20,386 nucleotides of DNA from Muribaculaceae bacterium (GCA_022511505.1 JAFLTK010000234.1:1-20386); one strand, 5' to 3'; positions 6,898 to 14,797 are shown, counted from the stretch's first letter. Numbers and translations: made by a program. Notes: a model not told the origin generated them from the letters alone.

Positions 6898-8565
6898 ATG
6901 CGATTTTTGATTAGCACCACCCTACTGCTTTTGGCGACCGTTTTGTTGCCGGCACGGGATATAACGTTGCAGCCGCCTCTGAAAGGCGAACTGAGACTGA
7001 GCGCCAATTTCGGCGAACTGCGCCCCAATCATTTCCACTCGGGACTCGACTTCAAGACCGGCGGCGAGACGGGTAAGCCGATACTCGCCGTTGCCGACGG
7101 GTATGTGTCAGGCGTCGAGGTGTCGCCATGGGGCTTTGGGCGCGCTGTCTATGTCACGCATCCCTCGCTCGGGATTGTCACCGTTTATGGCCATCTCGAG
7201 AGTTTCCGTGACGACATTGACCGAGCAACACGCGCCGAGCAGTATCGCCGCCAGACGTTTGACATCGACCTCACCTGGGGCTCCGACATGTTTCCTGTCA
7301 AGGCCGGCGACGAGATAGGCCGAAGCGGTAACGCGGGCTCGTCGGGTGGTCCGCACCTGCATTTTGACGTGCGCGACCTTGCCACCGGCGACCCGATGGA
7401 CCCTCTGCCCTTCTTCAAAAGTAAAATTCCCGATACCGAAAAGCCATATTGGCGACAACTATTCCTCTATCCCGACCGCAACCGCGGCGTGGTCAAAGGC
7501 GGCTATAAGCCGGTTGTTATCGCCAAGGGGGAGACACCGCGCTTTGAGGCGTGGGGCCGCGTGTTCCCGGCAATAAAATGTAATGATGCGATGAGCGGTA
7601 GCAGCAACATCTACGGCGTAAAAACTTTACTATTAATAGTTGATGGTCAGCCGGTTATGGGAAGGGCTATCGACCGATTCAGCCTCGCGAGCACTCGTGC
7701 CATTAATACTCTTGTCGACTATGGTCGCTTGATGGATGGTGGCGGGTGGGCAGAATGGAGTCATATCCCGTTAACCGCACCGCTGTCACCGCTGACCGGC
7801 TTCACGCCGGCGATGGGTGCAGTCAATATCAACAGCGAGCGTGACTATAAATGTCGCTGGATTATGACCGACGAGCATGGCAACCGCGAAACGGTCGACT
7901 TTGTCATCAGAGGCAAACGACCTGAGACAATGCCGCCCTACAAAGCCGCGGGAACACTGCTCCGCCAAGGCGGTTACCACACGTTTCATGCCGACGGGGT
8001 GTGCCTCGAACTTGACCGCGACGCCTTGGCCGATGATGCCGAGGTAAAATTCACGACCACGCCGACAAGCGTTGACCGTACCGTCGGCAACATATACACC
8101 TTGACCACCGGACGCTTCCCGCTGATGACGCCGGCCCGACTGACGGCCATCATTCCCGCCGGCGTTGCCAATCCGGCGAAAGCGTGTATCGTCGCGGTAT
8201 CGGGCGGCGGTATCTCGGGCATCGAGACCGAAAACGACGGCACTTTACTACGCGCAAAACTGTCGCGCCCGGGCCGCTATGCCATAGCCATTGACACCAC
8301 CGCGCCGACCATTAAGAACGTGGCTTCGGGCAACGACGGAGGCTATTTGGCATGGCGCGTCACTGACGATATAAGCGGCGTCGACAGTTACAAAGTTACC
8401 ATCGACGATCAATGGGCACTTGCCGAACTCGACGGTAAAAACAGCCTCGTGGAATTTAAAATGGACCCGACGCGATGGAAACGCGATGCCGACCACAAGG
8501 CTGTCATAACCGTAACCGATGCCACGGGCAACAGCGCGACGTCGAGCGTCAGTTTCAGGTGGTAA
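6898..8565 (+). CDS. Secreted M23 family metallopeptidase
   Basis: The protein has 555 residues and a signal peptide (MRFLISTTLLLLATVLLPA, cleavage near residue 19). The M23 (LytM/lysostaphin) zinc peptidase domain comes first, residues about 30-180: HFHSGLDF supplies H47 and D51, and GPHLHFDV supplies H153 and H155, the full active-site set. An insertion of about 30 residues sits between VYGHLESF and VKAGDEIG. The remaining 370 residues form an extracytoplasmic C-terminal region, probably beta-rich and Ig-like, with repeated short strands and a DDISGVDSYKVTID segment near the end. Such enzymes cut peptidoglycan cross-links or regulate amidases; with all ligands present this one should be active. 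Its last 11 bases overlap the convergent fmt gene. Confidence 0.9.
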   Translation: MRFLISTTLLLLATVLLPARDITLQPPLKGELRLSANFGELRPNHFHSGLDFKTGGETGKPILAVADGYVSGVEVSPWGFGRAVYVTHPSLGIVTVYGHLESFRDDIDRATRAEQYRRQTFDIDLTWGSDMFPVKAGDEIGRSGNAGSSGGPHLHFDVRDLATGDPMDPLPFFKSKIPDTEKPYWRQLFLYPDRNRGVVKGGYKPVVIAKGETPRFEAWGRVFPAIKCNDAMSGSSNIYGVKTLLLIVDGQPVMGRAIDRFSLASTRAINTLVDYGRLMDGGGWAEWSHIPLTAPLSPLTGFTPAMGAVNINSERDYKCRWIMTDEHGNRETVDFVIRGKRPETMPPYKAAGTLLRQGGYHTFHADGVCLELDRDALADDAEVKFTTTPTSVDRTVGNIYTLTTGRFPLMTPARLTAIIPAGVANPAKACIVAVSGGGISGIETENDGTLLRAKLSRPGRYAIAIDTTAPTIKNVASGNDGGYLAWRVTDDISGVDSYKVTIDDQWALAELDGKNSLVEFKMDPTRWKRDADHKAVITVTDATGNSATSSVSFRW

Positions 8566-9511
8566 AGCGAGGATTGCTGTAACGCCATCCGCGTAGGAAC
8601 TCGTCGGCACTCATGCGTCGTTTGCCGGGAGCCTGGAGCGCGAGAACCTCAATGCGGCGGTCGGCGGTGTTGACAAACATGCGCTTGCCATCGACCTTGA
8701 TTGTGCCGGGAGCGTCGGTTGAGGGAGCATCGGTCAACCGTGTCTCAAAGATTTTAAACGAAACGGGTTCGGCGTTGTCGTCGGCCACGAGCGACCATGC
8801 GCCGGGATATGGCGACATACCTCTGACGAGATTGTGAACGCGCTGAGCTGGTAACGTCCAGTCAATCCGGCAAGTATCGTGAAAAATCTTGGGAGCGGCT
8901 GTTGGCTCGGTGGCTTCCATCGTCGCCATTTGCTCCTGAGGGATTGTTGTCAGCGTTCCGGCAATAATTGAGTCGATAGTCTTGACAGTCAGCGCGGCGC
9001 CGAGTTCCATCAGTCGGTCGTGAACTGTGCCGACGTTGTCATCGGGACCAATCTCGATGCGCTCTCGAGCGATGATATCGCCGGTGTCAATCTCGTGTTT
9101 CAGGAAGAAAGTCGTTACGCCGGTCTCGGTGTCGCCGTTTATAACAGCCCAATTGATTGGAGCAGCGCCACGATAGCGAGGCAACAGCGACGCATGGAGA
9201 TTGAATGTGCCAAGCCGTGGCATCTGCCAGACGACCTCAGGCAACATCCTGAAAGCGATGACAATAAAGAGGTCGGCATCAAGTGCGCGCAACTGCTCGA
9301 TGAACTCGGGGTCCTTCAGTTTGACGGGCTGAAACACCGGCAAGCCGTGTTCAACGGCATATTGTTTCACGGGCGACTGCATCAGTTTCTTCCCACGTCC
9401 GGCAGGTTTGTCGGGCATCGTTACCACCCCAACAACATTGTAGCCACCTTTGACAATCTTGTCAAGGCTATAGGCGGCAAACTCAGGCGTCCCCAAAAAA
9501 AGTATCTTCAT
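8555..9511 (-). CDS. fmt: Methionyl-tRNA formyltransferase
   Basis: This 318-residue enzyme formylates initiator Met-tRNA using 10-formyl-tetrahydrofolate. The N-terminus MKILFLGTPEFA is diagnostic; PDKPAGRGKK is the tRNA-acceptor-interacting loop; FNLHASLLPRYRGAAPINW carries the catalytic Asn and His, and HEIDTGDI the catalytic Asp. The C-terminal OB-fold domain starts about residue 205 and ends with the RGWRYSNPR segment. The start ATG abuts an AT-rich repeat on its 5' side (9512-9562). It is the last gene of a minus-strand series and its 3' end overlaps that of the M23 gene, so the two transcripts would be antisense over at least 11 bases. Confidence 0.96.
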   Translation of the reverse strand: MKILFLGTPEFAAYSLDKIVKGGYNVVGVVTMPDKPAGRGKKLMQSPVKQYAVEHGLPVFQPVKLKDPEFIEQLRALDADLFIVIAFRMLPEVVWQMPRLGTFNLHASLLPRYRGAAPINWAVINGDTETGVTTFFLKHEIDTGDIIARERIEIGPDDNVGTVHDRLMELGAALTVKTIDSIIAGTLTTIPQEQMATMEATEPTAAPKIFHDTCRIDWTLPAQRVHNLVRGMSPYPGAWSLVADDNAEPVSFKIFETRLTDAPSTDAPGTIKVDGKRMFVNTADRRIEVLALQAPGKRRMSADEFLRGWRYSNPRFTT

Positions 9512-9562
9512 GATAATTAGTAATTAGTAGAGATGAGATAATAGATAATAATAGATATTCGG
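9512..9562 (-). repeat. AT-rich repeat element, copy A (upstream of fmt)
   Basis: Read on the minus strand this runs GAATATCTATTATT... and ends CTACTAATTACTAATTATC immediately before the fmt ATG. The same pattern of TATCT steps followed by CTACTAATTA occurs at 14866-14911, and a related one at 9979-10024. Copy A and the 9979-10024 copy lie in inverted orientation on either side of the four-helix-bundle gene. Confidence 0.55.
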
Positions 9563-9586
9563 ATTGGAAATAAGAATACTTCCAAT
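9563..9586. repeat. Inverted repeat ATTGGAA / TTCCAAT
   Basis: ATTGGAA (9563-9569) and TTCCAAT (9580-9586) are perfect complements around a 10-base loop, ten bases past the stop codon of the four-helix-bundle gene. It can form a transcript-end hairpin but has no U-run, so it may stabilise an mRNA 3' end rather than terminate. Confidence 0.4.
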
Positions 9587-9595
9587 GCCTTAATT

Positions 9596-9961
9596 CTATA
9601 ATCTATCGAGAGTTTTTCGAGTTGTTTTTGTTATTGATGTACATAGTTTTATCAACTCGGTGCAATCATTATCTAAAGAATCAAACTCAACATCGTTCAA
9701 ATAGTCGGTACAAAATAGAAGTTCAAGCCAATATTTCGTTTCAGCACATTCCTTGAGTGCAATGTAAACTTTTGAAAGGAAATCCTTTTTTGAAAAGCCA
9801 TACACAGCCTCACATAGATTTGCACCTATTGATGTACCGCTTCGTAATACTTGTTTAGAAAGAACATATTCTCTTTTTTCAATAGTGAGGTATTGGTAAA
9901 GTTTCACGATTCTGATAGCAAATCGTTTACTCTTTTCCAATACCACACTATCTTTAGACAT
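9596..9961 (-). CDS. Four-helix-bundle protein (23S rRNA intervening-sequence type)
   Basis: A 121-residue helical protein of the TIGR02436/S23-like family. Family marks are RFAIRIVKLYQYL, then LSKQVLRSGTSIGANLCEAVYGFSKKDF, then ALKECAETKYWLELL. The fold is a pentameric four-helix bundle, related to Avd proteins of diversity-generating retroelements. It was first known from ORFs inside 23S rRNA intervening sequences, but here there is neither an rRNA gene nor a reverse transcriptase nearby. No reaction is known for stand-alone members. The coding region is clearly more AT-rich than fmt and the CoA-transferase on either side, and the gene sits between imperfect inverted repeats (9512-9562 and 9979-10024). 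Both facts suggest it arrived as a cassette. Confidence 0.9.
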   Translation of the reverse strand: MSKDSVVLEKSKRFAIRIVKLYQYLTIEKREYVLSKQVLRSGTSIGANLCEAVYGFSKKDFLSKVYIALKECAETKYWLELLFCTDYLNDVEFDSLDNDCTELIKLCTSITKTTRKTLDRL

Positions 9962-9978
9962 CGAATAATTATTACTTT

Positions 9979-10024
9979 CTATCTAATTAAATATCTAATC
10001 TCTAGTATCTAATATCTAATAATT
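9979..10024 (+). repeat. AT-rich repeat element, copy B (between four-helix-bundle gene and CoA-transferase)
   Basis: The plus strand reads CTATCTAATTAAATATCTAA... and ends TATCTAATAATTTA, running into the stop codon of the CoA-transferase (10024-10026). It resembles copy A when copy A is read on the minus strand, with a shared core TAGAGAT(G/T)AGATA on the complementary strand. Similarity is imperfect and low in complexity. Confidence 0.5.
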
Positions 10025-11520
10025 TACTTAGAGTATTTTGACCAGTCGACGGTTGTCATGTCGCCATTTTCAATGAAAGCGGTGTGGAAGCCCATCGAGG
10101 CGTGGAGATTGTGGGGTGTCTGACCGGCGCGACCAATCTTGAGGTAGTCACGAAGGAGTTCGCGATACATCGGGTGAGCGCAATTGTCGATGATAGCGTT
10201 GGCGCGCTGAACGGGGTCGAGACCGCGAAGGTCGGCAACACCCTGCTCGGTGATGAGAACATCGACCGAGTGCTCGGTGTGGTCTACGTGAGAAACCATC
10301 GGAACGATATTTGAAATCAGGCCTCCCTTGGTTATCGACGGGCAAGAGAAGATAGAGATATAGGCGTTGCGAGTGAAGTCGCCGCTACCGCCAATACCGT
10401 TCATCATTCTGATACCGGTCACATGGGTCGAGTTGATGTTACCGAAGATATCGGCCTCGAGAGCGGTGTTCATGGCGATGACACCAAGTCGACGAATAAC
10501 CTCGGGATTGTTTGAAATCTCACTGGGACGCAAGATTATCTTGTCGCGAAGCACATCGATGTTAGAGAAAACGGTGTCGAGGGTGTCGTCGGTCATAGTC
10601 AGCGAACTTGCGCTGGCAAACTTGCAACGGCCTTTCAGCAGAAGGTCGGCAACGGCATCCTGAAGCACCTCAGAATACATTTCAAACGGAGGTATGTCGA
10701 GATTTTCGGCAAGGCCATAAAGGACGGCGTTGGCAACGTTGCCCACACCCGACTGCAACGGGAGGAATGACGCGGGAATGCGTCCGGCACGCAGTTCGCC
10801 GGCAAGGAAGTTGCAGACGTTGGCGCCAATCTTCAATGTGGTCTCGTCGGGAGCCGAGAACGACTTCACGCCCTCGGGAGCGTTGGTTTCAACGATACCC
10901 ACAATCTTTGCCGGGTCAATTTTCAACAGGGGTGAGCCGGCGCGGTCGCTGGCCTTAAAGATAGGAATTTCGCCACGGTAAGGGGGATCGGCCGGAACAA
11001 AAATGTCGTGTAAACCACGCAAGCCTTCGGGAAGGTGGCTGTTGCGCTCGACAATGACCTTCTTGGCCATCTGCACCCAAGTCGGAGCATTACCGACTCC
11101 AAGACCAAGGACAGCCTCGCCCTCGTCGTTAATATCCTGAACCTCAACAATTGCCACGTCGATGTCGCCATAGAAGCCATATCTCATCTTCTGAGCAAGT
11201 TCGCTCAGGTGGAGGTCAAAATAATGGGCATCGTGGGAGTTGATGCGTTTGCGCAGGTCGGGGTGGTTCTGATAGGGAGTTCGGCGACCGACGGCGTTGT
11301 TGCGAGCCAAAATACCGTCACAGTGGTCACCGGTTGAGGCTCCCGAAAAAATGTCAATCTTAAATTCGCGGCCGGCCTCGTGCTCGGCAGCGGCTTTGTG
11401 GGCAACAACTTCGGGAACAACTTTAGGAACACCCGGAGCAGTGAAACCTGAAAGGCCGACGACCGTGCCGTTGTGAACGAACGACGCAGCCTCCTCGGCG
11501 GTCAATTTGTTAAATGCCAT
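10024..11520 (-). CDS. Acetyl-CoA hydrolase/transferase family, probable succinate CoA-transferase
   Basis: This 498-residue class I CoA-transferase belongs to the Cat1/AarC/ScpC group, which moves CoA between succinate, acetate or propionate. Visible family landmarks are VGLSGFTAPGVPKVVP near the N-terminus, SGASTGDHCDG, the glycine-rich QSGVGNVANAVLYGL, and MYSEVLQDAV, where E284 is the likely catalytic glutamate that forms the glutamyl-CoA intermediate. GIGGSGDF and VDVLITEQGVADLRGL follow. In fermentative Bacteroidales such an enzyme would fit the succinate/propionate or acetate end of metabolism; which acyl pair it uses cannot be read from the sequence. It lies 61 bases after the small acidic membrane protein on the same strand, and no clear promoter is visible in that gap. 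Confidence 0.93.
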   Translation of the reverse strand: MAFNKLTAEEAASFVHNGTVVGLSGFTAPGVPKVVPEVVAHKAAAEHEAGREFKIDIFSGASTGDHCDGILARNNAVGRRTPYQNHPDLRKRINSHDAHYFDLHLSELAQKMRYGFYGDIDVAIVEVQDINDEGEAVLGLGVGNAPTWVQMAKKVIVERNSHLPEGLRGLHDIFVPADPPYRGEIPIFKASDRAGSPLLKIDPAKIVGIVETNAPEGVKSFSAPDETTLKIGANVCNFLAGELRAGRIPASFLPLQSGVGNVANAVLYGLAENLDIPPFEMYSEVLQDAVADLLLKGRCKFASASSLTMTDDTLDTVFSNIDVLRDKIILRPSEISNNPEVIRRLGVIAMNTALEADIFGNINSTHVTGIRMMNGIGGSGDFTRNAYISIFSCPSITKGGLISNIVPMVSHVDHTEHSVDVLITEQGVADLRGLDPVQRANAIIDNCAHPMYRELLRDYLKIGRAGQTPHNLHASMGFHTAFIENGDMTTVDWSKYSK

Positions 11521-11581
11521 ATTGATATTTCTTATTTTAGTTAGGCGTTATATGCTAATATATCTGATTCTAGACTGTTAT

Positions 11582-11947
11582 TTAAAATCTACGAGCCAAG
11601 ATTTCACTATCGATAATTGCTTGGCGCCAGCGCTCGGTTTCGCTATCAACCTCATCATCATTAATGGCGTCATATCCGCCCACGGCATCGTCTTCAATCG
11701 TTTCGATTGGCTCCTCAACCACCACGAGCGGCTGATAACCCGGTTTAGGCATGTCAACCGTCAAGAAAGGTTCACACTCAACGTGCTCGGCTGGTCGCGG
11801 AGGGAGGTCTGATTTCGGCAAATCAGGCAATCGCGACGGGTTTATCGACTTGACACCAGTAGCCGTCGCTTTTTTGGCCCAATTTTTGAACGCTTCAAAT
11901 ATCAGGCTGACACCGATGAGTATAATTATCGCGATAATTTGCTTCAT
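11582..11947 (-). CDS. Small single-pass membrane protein with acidic C-terminal region, unknown function
   Basis: The ATG at 11947 gives 121 residues (a TTG one codon earlier is less likely). Residues about 2-18 (KQIIAIIILIGVSLIFE) form one hydrophobic anchor. A short basic stretch follows, then a proline-rich and strongly acidic region containing EEPIETIEDD, and finally a more regular ending RWRQAIIDSEILARRF that looks helical. I recall similar Bacteroidales proteins with a closing SEIL motif, but cannot name a function. Charge distribution suggests the soluble part is cytoplasmic. It is divergent from miaB, with promoter elements of the two genes interlocked at 11938-12004, and is probably the first gene of a unit continuing into the CoA-transferase. 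Confidence 0.75.
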   Translation of the reverse strand: MKQIIAIIILIGVSLIFEAFKNWAKKATATGVKSINPSRLPDLPKSDLPPRPAEHVECEPFLTVDMPKPGYQPLVVVEEPIETIEDDAVGGYDAINDDEVDSETERWRQAIIDSEILARRF

Positions 11948-11969
11948 CAACGTAGATTTTGTAATTTTG
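11938..11969 (+). promoter_or_regulatory. Bacteroidota-type promoter of miaB
   Basis: TTTG at 11938-11941 and TAATTTTG at 11962-11969 are separated by 20 bases, a full consensus match. Transcription would start around 11975, leaving a leader of about 85 bases before the miaB ATG at 12060. The -33 box overlaps the first codons of the divergent gene. Confidence 0.7.
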
Positions 11970-11972
11970 CCG

Positions 11973-12004
11973 CAAAATTAGATAATTTAAGTGGTATAGC
12001 CAAT
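11973..12004 (-). promoter_or_regulatory. Divergent promoter of the small membrane protein gene
   Basis: On the minus strand TAATTTTG (11980 to 11973) is a perfect -7 box, with ATTG (three of four matches to TTTG) 20 bases upstream at 12004-12001. Together with the miaB -7 box it forms the mirror-symmetric sequence TAATTTTGCCGCAAAATTA at 11962-11980. Confidence 0.55.
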
Positions 12005-12059
12005 TTTCGAGGTTTAAAAAGTGGATATATTGGACTAATTTACCACACAAATTGCACTT

Positions 12060-13430
12060 ATGGAAAGAAAAGAGAGTTCGACCGGCGACATCCGGCGACT
12101 ATATATAGAAACCTACGGCTGCCAGATGAACGTTGCCGATAGCGAGGTTGTTGCCTCGGTTATGGGCATGGCAGGCTATGAAAGTGTCGACAGTGCCGAG
12201 GACGCCGACGCCATTTTGCTCAACACTTGCTCAATCCGTGAGAACGCCGAGCAAAAGATAGTTGGACGCCTCGCCACACTTGCCGCCATGCGTCGCAAGC
12301 GTGGCAAGAACGCTCCCCGCTTGATTGTAGGTGTAATCGGCTGCATGGCCGAACGCGTTCGCGAGAAGTTGCTCAACGAGCATAGCGTCGACATCGTCGC
12401 CGGCCCTGACAGTTACCTCGACCTCCCCGCCCTCTTTGCGGCCGCCGAGGCCGGCAACAAGGCCATTAACGTTGACCTCAGCACTACCGAGACCTATCGC
12501 GACATTATCCCCAAGCGCCTCGGTGCCAATCCTATCTCGGGCTTTATCAGCATAATGCGCGGATGCAACAACTTCTGCTCATATTGCATCGTGCCCTACA
12601 CTCGCGGCCGCGAACGCTCGCGTCCCGTCGAGTCAATCCTTGGCGAATTGGCCGACCTCAAGCAACGAGGTTTCCGCGAGGTAACCCTCCTTGGACAAAA
12701 CGTTAACAGTTATCGAGCTGTCGACGAAAAGACCGGCGAGGTGACAGATTTCCCGGCATTGCTCGAAATAGTTGCCCGCGAGGCCGGCGACGAGATGCGC
12801 GTAAGGTTTACCACATCCCATCCCAAAGACATGAGCGACGAGACAATCGCCGTCATTGCACGCCACGACAACATCTGTAACCACATCCACCTGCCGGTTC
12901 AGAGCGGTAGCGACAAGGTGCTCAAGGCAATGAATCGCCGCTACACCAGGGAATGGTATCTCGGCCGCATTGCCGCAATTCGTCACATGATACCCGATTG
13001 CGCCATTACAACCGACATGTTTACCGGCTTCCACGACGAGACCGAGGAGGATTTCCAAGAAACACTATCGCTGATGGAGGAGGTTGGTTTTGACTCGGCA
13101 TTTATGTTCAAATATTCTGAACGTCCCGGGACGCTTGCATCCAAAACCATGCCCGACAATGTCGACGAGACTACCAAAATTGACCGCCTCAACCGCATGA
13201 TTGCGCTACAAAACCAACTCTCGGCACGGTCCAACGCGCGCGATGTCGGCAAGACGTTTGAAGTGCTTGTTGAAGGCGTTTCCAAGCGCTCGACCGAGCA
13301 GATGGTTGGCCGCACACCCCAGAATAAGACGGTAGTCTTTGACCGGAACGGTGCCCGCGTCGGCGAGACGGTAAGAGTCAAGATTTTAAGTTCGTCATCG
13401 GCTACACTTATTGGCGAGCAGATTTGTTAA
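12060..13430 (+). CDS. miaB: tRNA-2-methylthio-N6-dimethylallyladenosine synthase
   Basis: This 456-residue radical SAM methylthiotransferase converts i6A37 of tRNA to ms2i6A37. The N-terminal UPF0004 domain supplies three cluster cysteines: ETYGCQMN (C21), LLNTCSIRENA (C57) and GCMAERV (C95). The radical SAM motif CNNFCSYC gives C169, C173 and C176. The region FTSHPKD and HLPVQSGSDKVLKAMNRRY is typical of MiaB rather than RimO or MtaB. A TRAM domain occupies the last roughly 65 residues (KTFEVLVEGVSKR onward). The start is supported by the typical short extension before YIETYGCQMN. It has a promoter at 11938-11969 and is followed at 63 bases by ftsX, which has its own promoter. Confidence 0.96.
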   Translation: MERKESSTGDIRRLYIETYGCQMNVADSEVVASVMGMAGYESVDSAEDADAILLNTCSIRENAEQKIVGRLATLAAMRRKRGKNAPRLIVGVIGCMAERVREKLLNEHSVDIVAGPDSYLDLPALFAAAEAGNKAINVDLSTTETYRDIIPKRLGANPISGFISIMRGCNNFCSYCIVPYTRGRERSRPVESILGELADLKQRGFREVTLLGQNVNSYRAVDEKTGEVTDFPALLEIVAREAGDEMRVRFTTSHPKDMSDETIAVIARHDNICNHIHLPVQSGSDKVLKAMNRRYTREWYLGRIAAIRHMIPDCAITTDMFTGFHDETEEDFQETLSLMEEVGFDSAFMFKYSERPGTLASKTMPDNVDETTKIDRLNRMIALQNQLSARSNARDVGKTFEVLVEGVSKRSTEQMVGRTPQNKTVVFDRNGARVGETVRVKILSSSSATLIGEQIC

Positions 13431-13446
13431 AAAGTGTTGATATATA

Positions 13447-13469
13447 CCGTTGCCTATTGACAACGGCAA
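13447..13469. repeat. Inverted repeat over the -33 region of the ftsX promoter
   Basis: CCGTTG (13447-13452) and CAACGG (13461-13466) are perfect complements around 8 bases. An alternative pairing is TTGCC (13450-13454) with GGCAA (13465-13469). It lies 17 bases after the miaB stop and covers the ATTG -33 element of ftsX. It may be a transcript-end hairpin for miaB (no U-run) or an operator. Confidence 0.4.
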
Positions 13470-13487
13470 TCGGGCATATTATATTTG
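13456..13487 (+). promoter_or_regulatory. Promoter of ftsX, predicting a leaderless or near-leaderless mRNA
   Basis: ATTG at 13456-13459 and TATATTTG at 13480-13487 are 20 bases apart; the -7 box is a full match and the -33 box has three of four bases. Transcription usually begins some 5-8 bases after the box, that is about 13492-13496, and the ftsX ATG is at 13494. Confidence 0.6.
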
Positions 13488-13493
13488 CAGAAA

Positions 13494-14381
13494 ATGGAAG
13501 CAAAAAAGGCTAAAACTTTGTCAACGTTGGCTTCACGACTGACTGCCATAGTCAGCGTGACGCTCGTTTTGTTGTTGCTCGGATTGACGGGCGGCATAGG
13601 ACTTGCAACGCGCGAATTGATGGAAACCGTCAGGGAAGAACTTGGTTTTGTGGTTGTTATGCGCGCCGACGCGACCACCTCCAACTTGAACACGGTGAAA
13701 CAGACGATTGGACGAGCGCCCTACACGTCATCCTACTCGTTCTCATCGCCCCAAGAGGTCCACGAGCGCTATCTCAACATGATTGGTGCCGACTCGGCCG
13801 AACGCGCTATGCTTGAGACACTCGAAATTACTCCCTTCCTCCCCGAATTTGACGTCCATGTCAAGAGCGCATATCTCCACAACGACAGCCTCGAGACTAT
13901 CATTGCAAGCGTCCAAAGGCTCCCGGGAGTTGAGAATGTGACTGCCCGGCGCGAAATTATCAACGACATCGGTCAGGCTACTCAACGAGTGATGATAACG
14001 TTGCTAACCGTTGCTGCCGCGCTGTTGTTGATATCTTTTGTGCTGATTAACAACACGGTGCGTCTCTCGGTTTATGCCCGTCGATTTATCATCAACACTA
14101 TGAGCCTCGTCGGTGCAACCGATAGTTATATCCGTCGTCCCTTCTTGCTGTCAGCCGCCAAAATCGGACTTATCGCCGGAGGTATAGCCGACGTTTTCTA
14201 TATCATCATTAAACTTACTCTTCCCGGCCTCGACGCCGAAATGGCGACACTGATGACATGGACCGACACCGCACTGCTCGTTCTTGCGCTTCCCATCATC
14301 GGCATCATCGTCTGCACACTCGCCGCATGGATAGCAACCAATCGCTACCTGCGTCGCAACTACAACCAACTCTATGACTAA
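13494..14381 (+). CDS. ftsX: Cell division protein FtsX (permease-like)
   Basis: This 295-residue protein is the membrane partner of the FtsE ATPase; the FtsEX complex sits at the divisome and controls peptidoglycan hydrolases. It shows the FtsX layout: a short basic cytoplasmic N-terminus, one membrane helix at about residues 18-40, an extracytoplasmic domain of about 120 residues with the LPGVENVTARREII segment, then three membrane helices (about 165-185, 220-240 and 255-280) and a short basic tail. VRLSVYARRFIINTMSLVGATDSYIRRPFL is cut here to its key parts: the RRFII...VGAT motif is conserved in the family. The ATG at 13494 is preferred to the TTG at 13485 because that TTG lies inside the promoter. 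ftsE is not in the window. DUF3098 follows at 15 bases. Confidence 0.92.
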   Translation: MEAKKAKTLSTLASRLTAIVSVTLVLLLLGLTGGIGLATRELMETVREELGFVVVMRADATTSNLNTVKQTIGRAPYTSSYSFSSPQEVHERYLNMIGADSAERAMLETLEITPFLPEFDVHVKSAYLHNDSLETIIASVQRLPGVENVTARREIINDIGQATQRVMITLLTVAAALLLISFVLINNTVRLSVYARRFIINTMSLVGATDSYIRRPFLLSAAKIGLIAGGIADVFYIIIKLTLPGLDAEMATLMTWTDTALLVLALPIIGIIVCTLAAWIATNRYLRRNYNQLYD

Positions 14382-14396
14382 TAACAACTTATTATA

Positions 14397-14735
14397 ATGG
14401 CACATAAATCCAATCGAGAACAAAATAACGTAACGGCACACAAACCCGATAGAGAACGGGTTAAAGTAGGCGCCGAGATTGAAAAGGAATCAGCATCGAC
14501 ACGTGCGCTTGACAAAATCAATTTCCTGTTGATGGCCGCGTCGGCCGTCGTAATTGTCATCGGTTTCTTGTTGATGCTTGGTAGTGGCAACGACGGCAGC
14601 GAGTTCAACCCCGACATTTTCAGCACACGTCGCATCATCGTCGGCCCGACAATTGCTTTCCTTGGCTTTATCGCTATGGGTGTAGCTATCATGTGGCCCT
14701 CGCGTCGCAAAACCGAGACCGAAGACGTCAAATAA
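14397..14735 (+). CDS. DUF3098 domain membrane protein
   Basis: A 112-residue protein with a charged N-terminal stretch (residues 1-38, many E, K and R) and two membrane helices: about 43-60 (LLMAASAVVIVIGFLLMLG) and about 82-100 (GPTIAFLGFIAMGVAIMW). The loop contains FNPDIFSTRR and the protein ends with a charged tail. This matches DUF3098, a small family typical of Bacteroidota that normally sits between ftsX and uppP, exactly as here. Function is unknown; the fixed position suggests a link to division or cell-envelope lipid recycling. Confidence 0.88.
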   Translation: MAHKSNREQNNVTAHKPDRERVKVGAEIEKESASTRALDKINFLLMAASAVVIVIGFLLMLGSGNDGSEFNPDIFSTRRIIVGPTIAFLGFIAMGVAIMWPSRRKTETEDVK

Positions 14736-14769
14736 TTATTACCACAACTTTCCCAAGCTCAAGTTGAAG

Positions 14770-14797
14770 TTAATAAGTTTATTAGGCTTAATAAGTT
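14770..14797 (+). repeat. Short tandem repeat of TTAATAAGTT, period 18
   Basis: TTAATAAGTT occurs at 14770-14779 and 14788-14797, and related TTATTAG/CTAATAA words lie between and after the copies, giving partial dyad symmetry. It lies between DUF3098 and uppP in an AT-rich stretch with no clear promoter. Confidence 0.4.

Noticed and set aside
9596..9961. Diversity-generating retroelement accessory gene (avd)
   Set aside because: The protein fold is related, but no reverse transcriptase, template repeat or variable-repeat target gene is present in the window.
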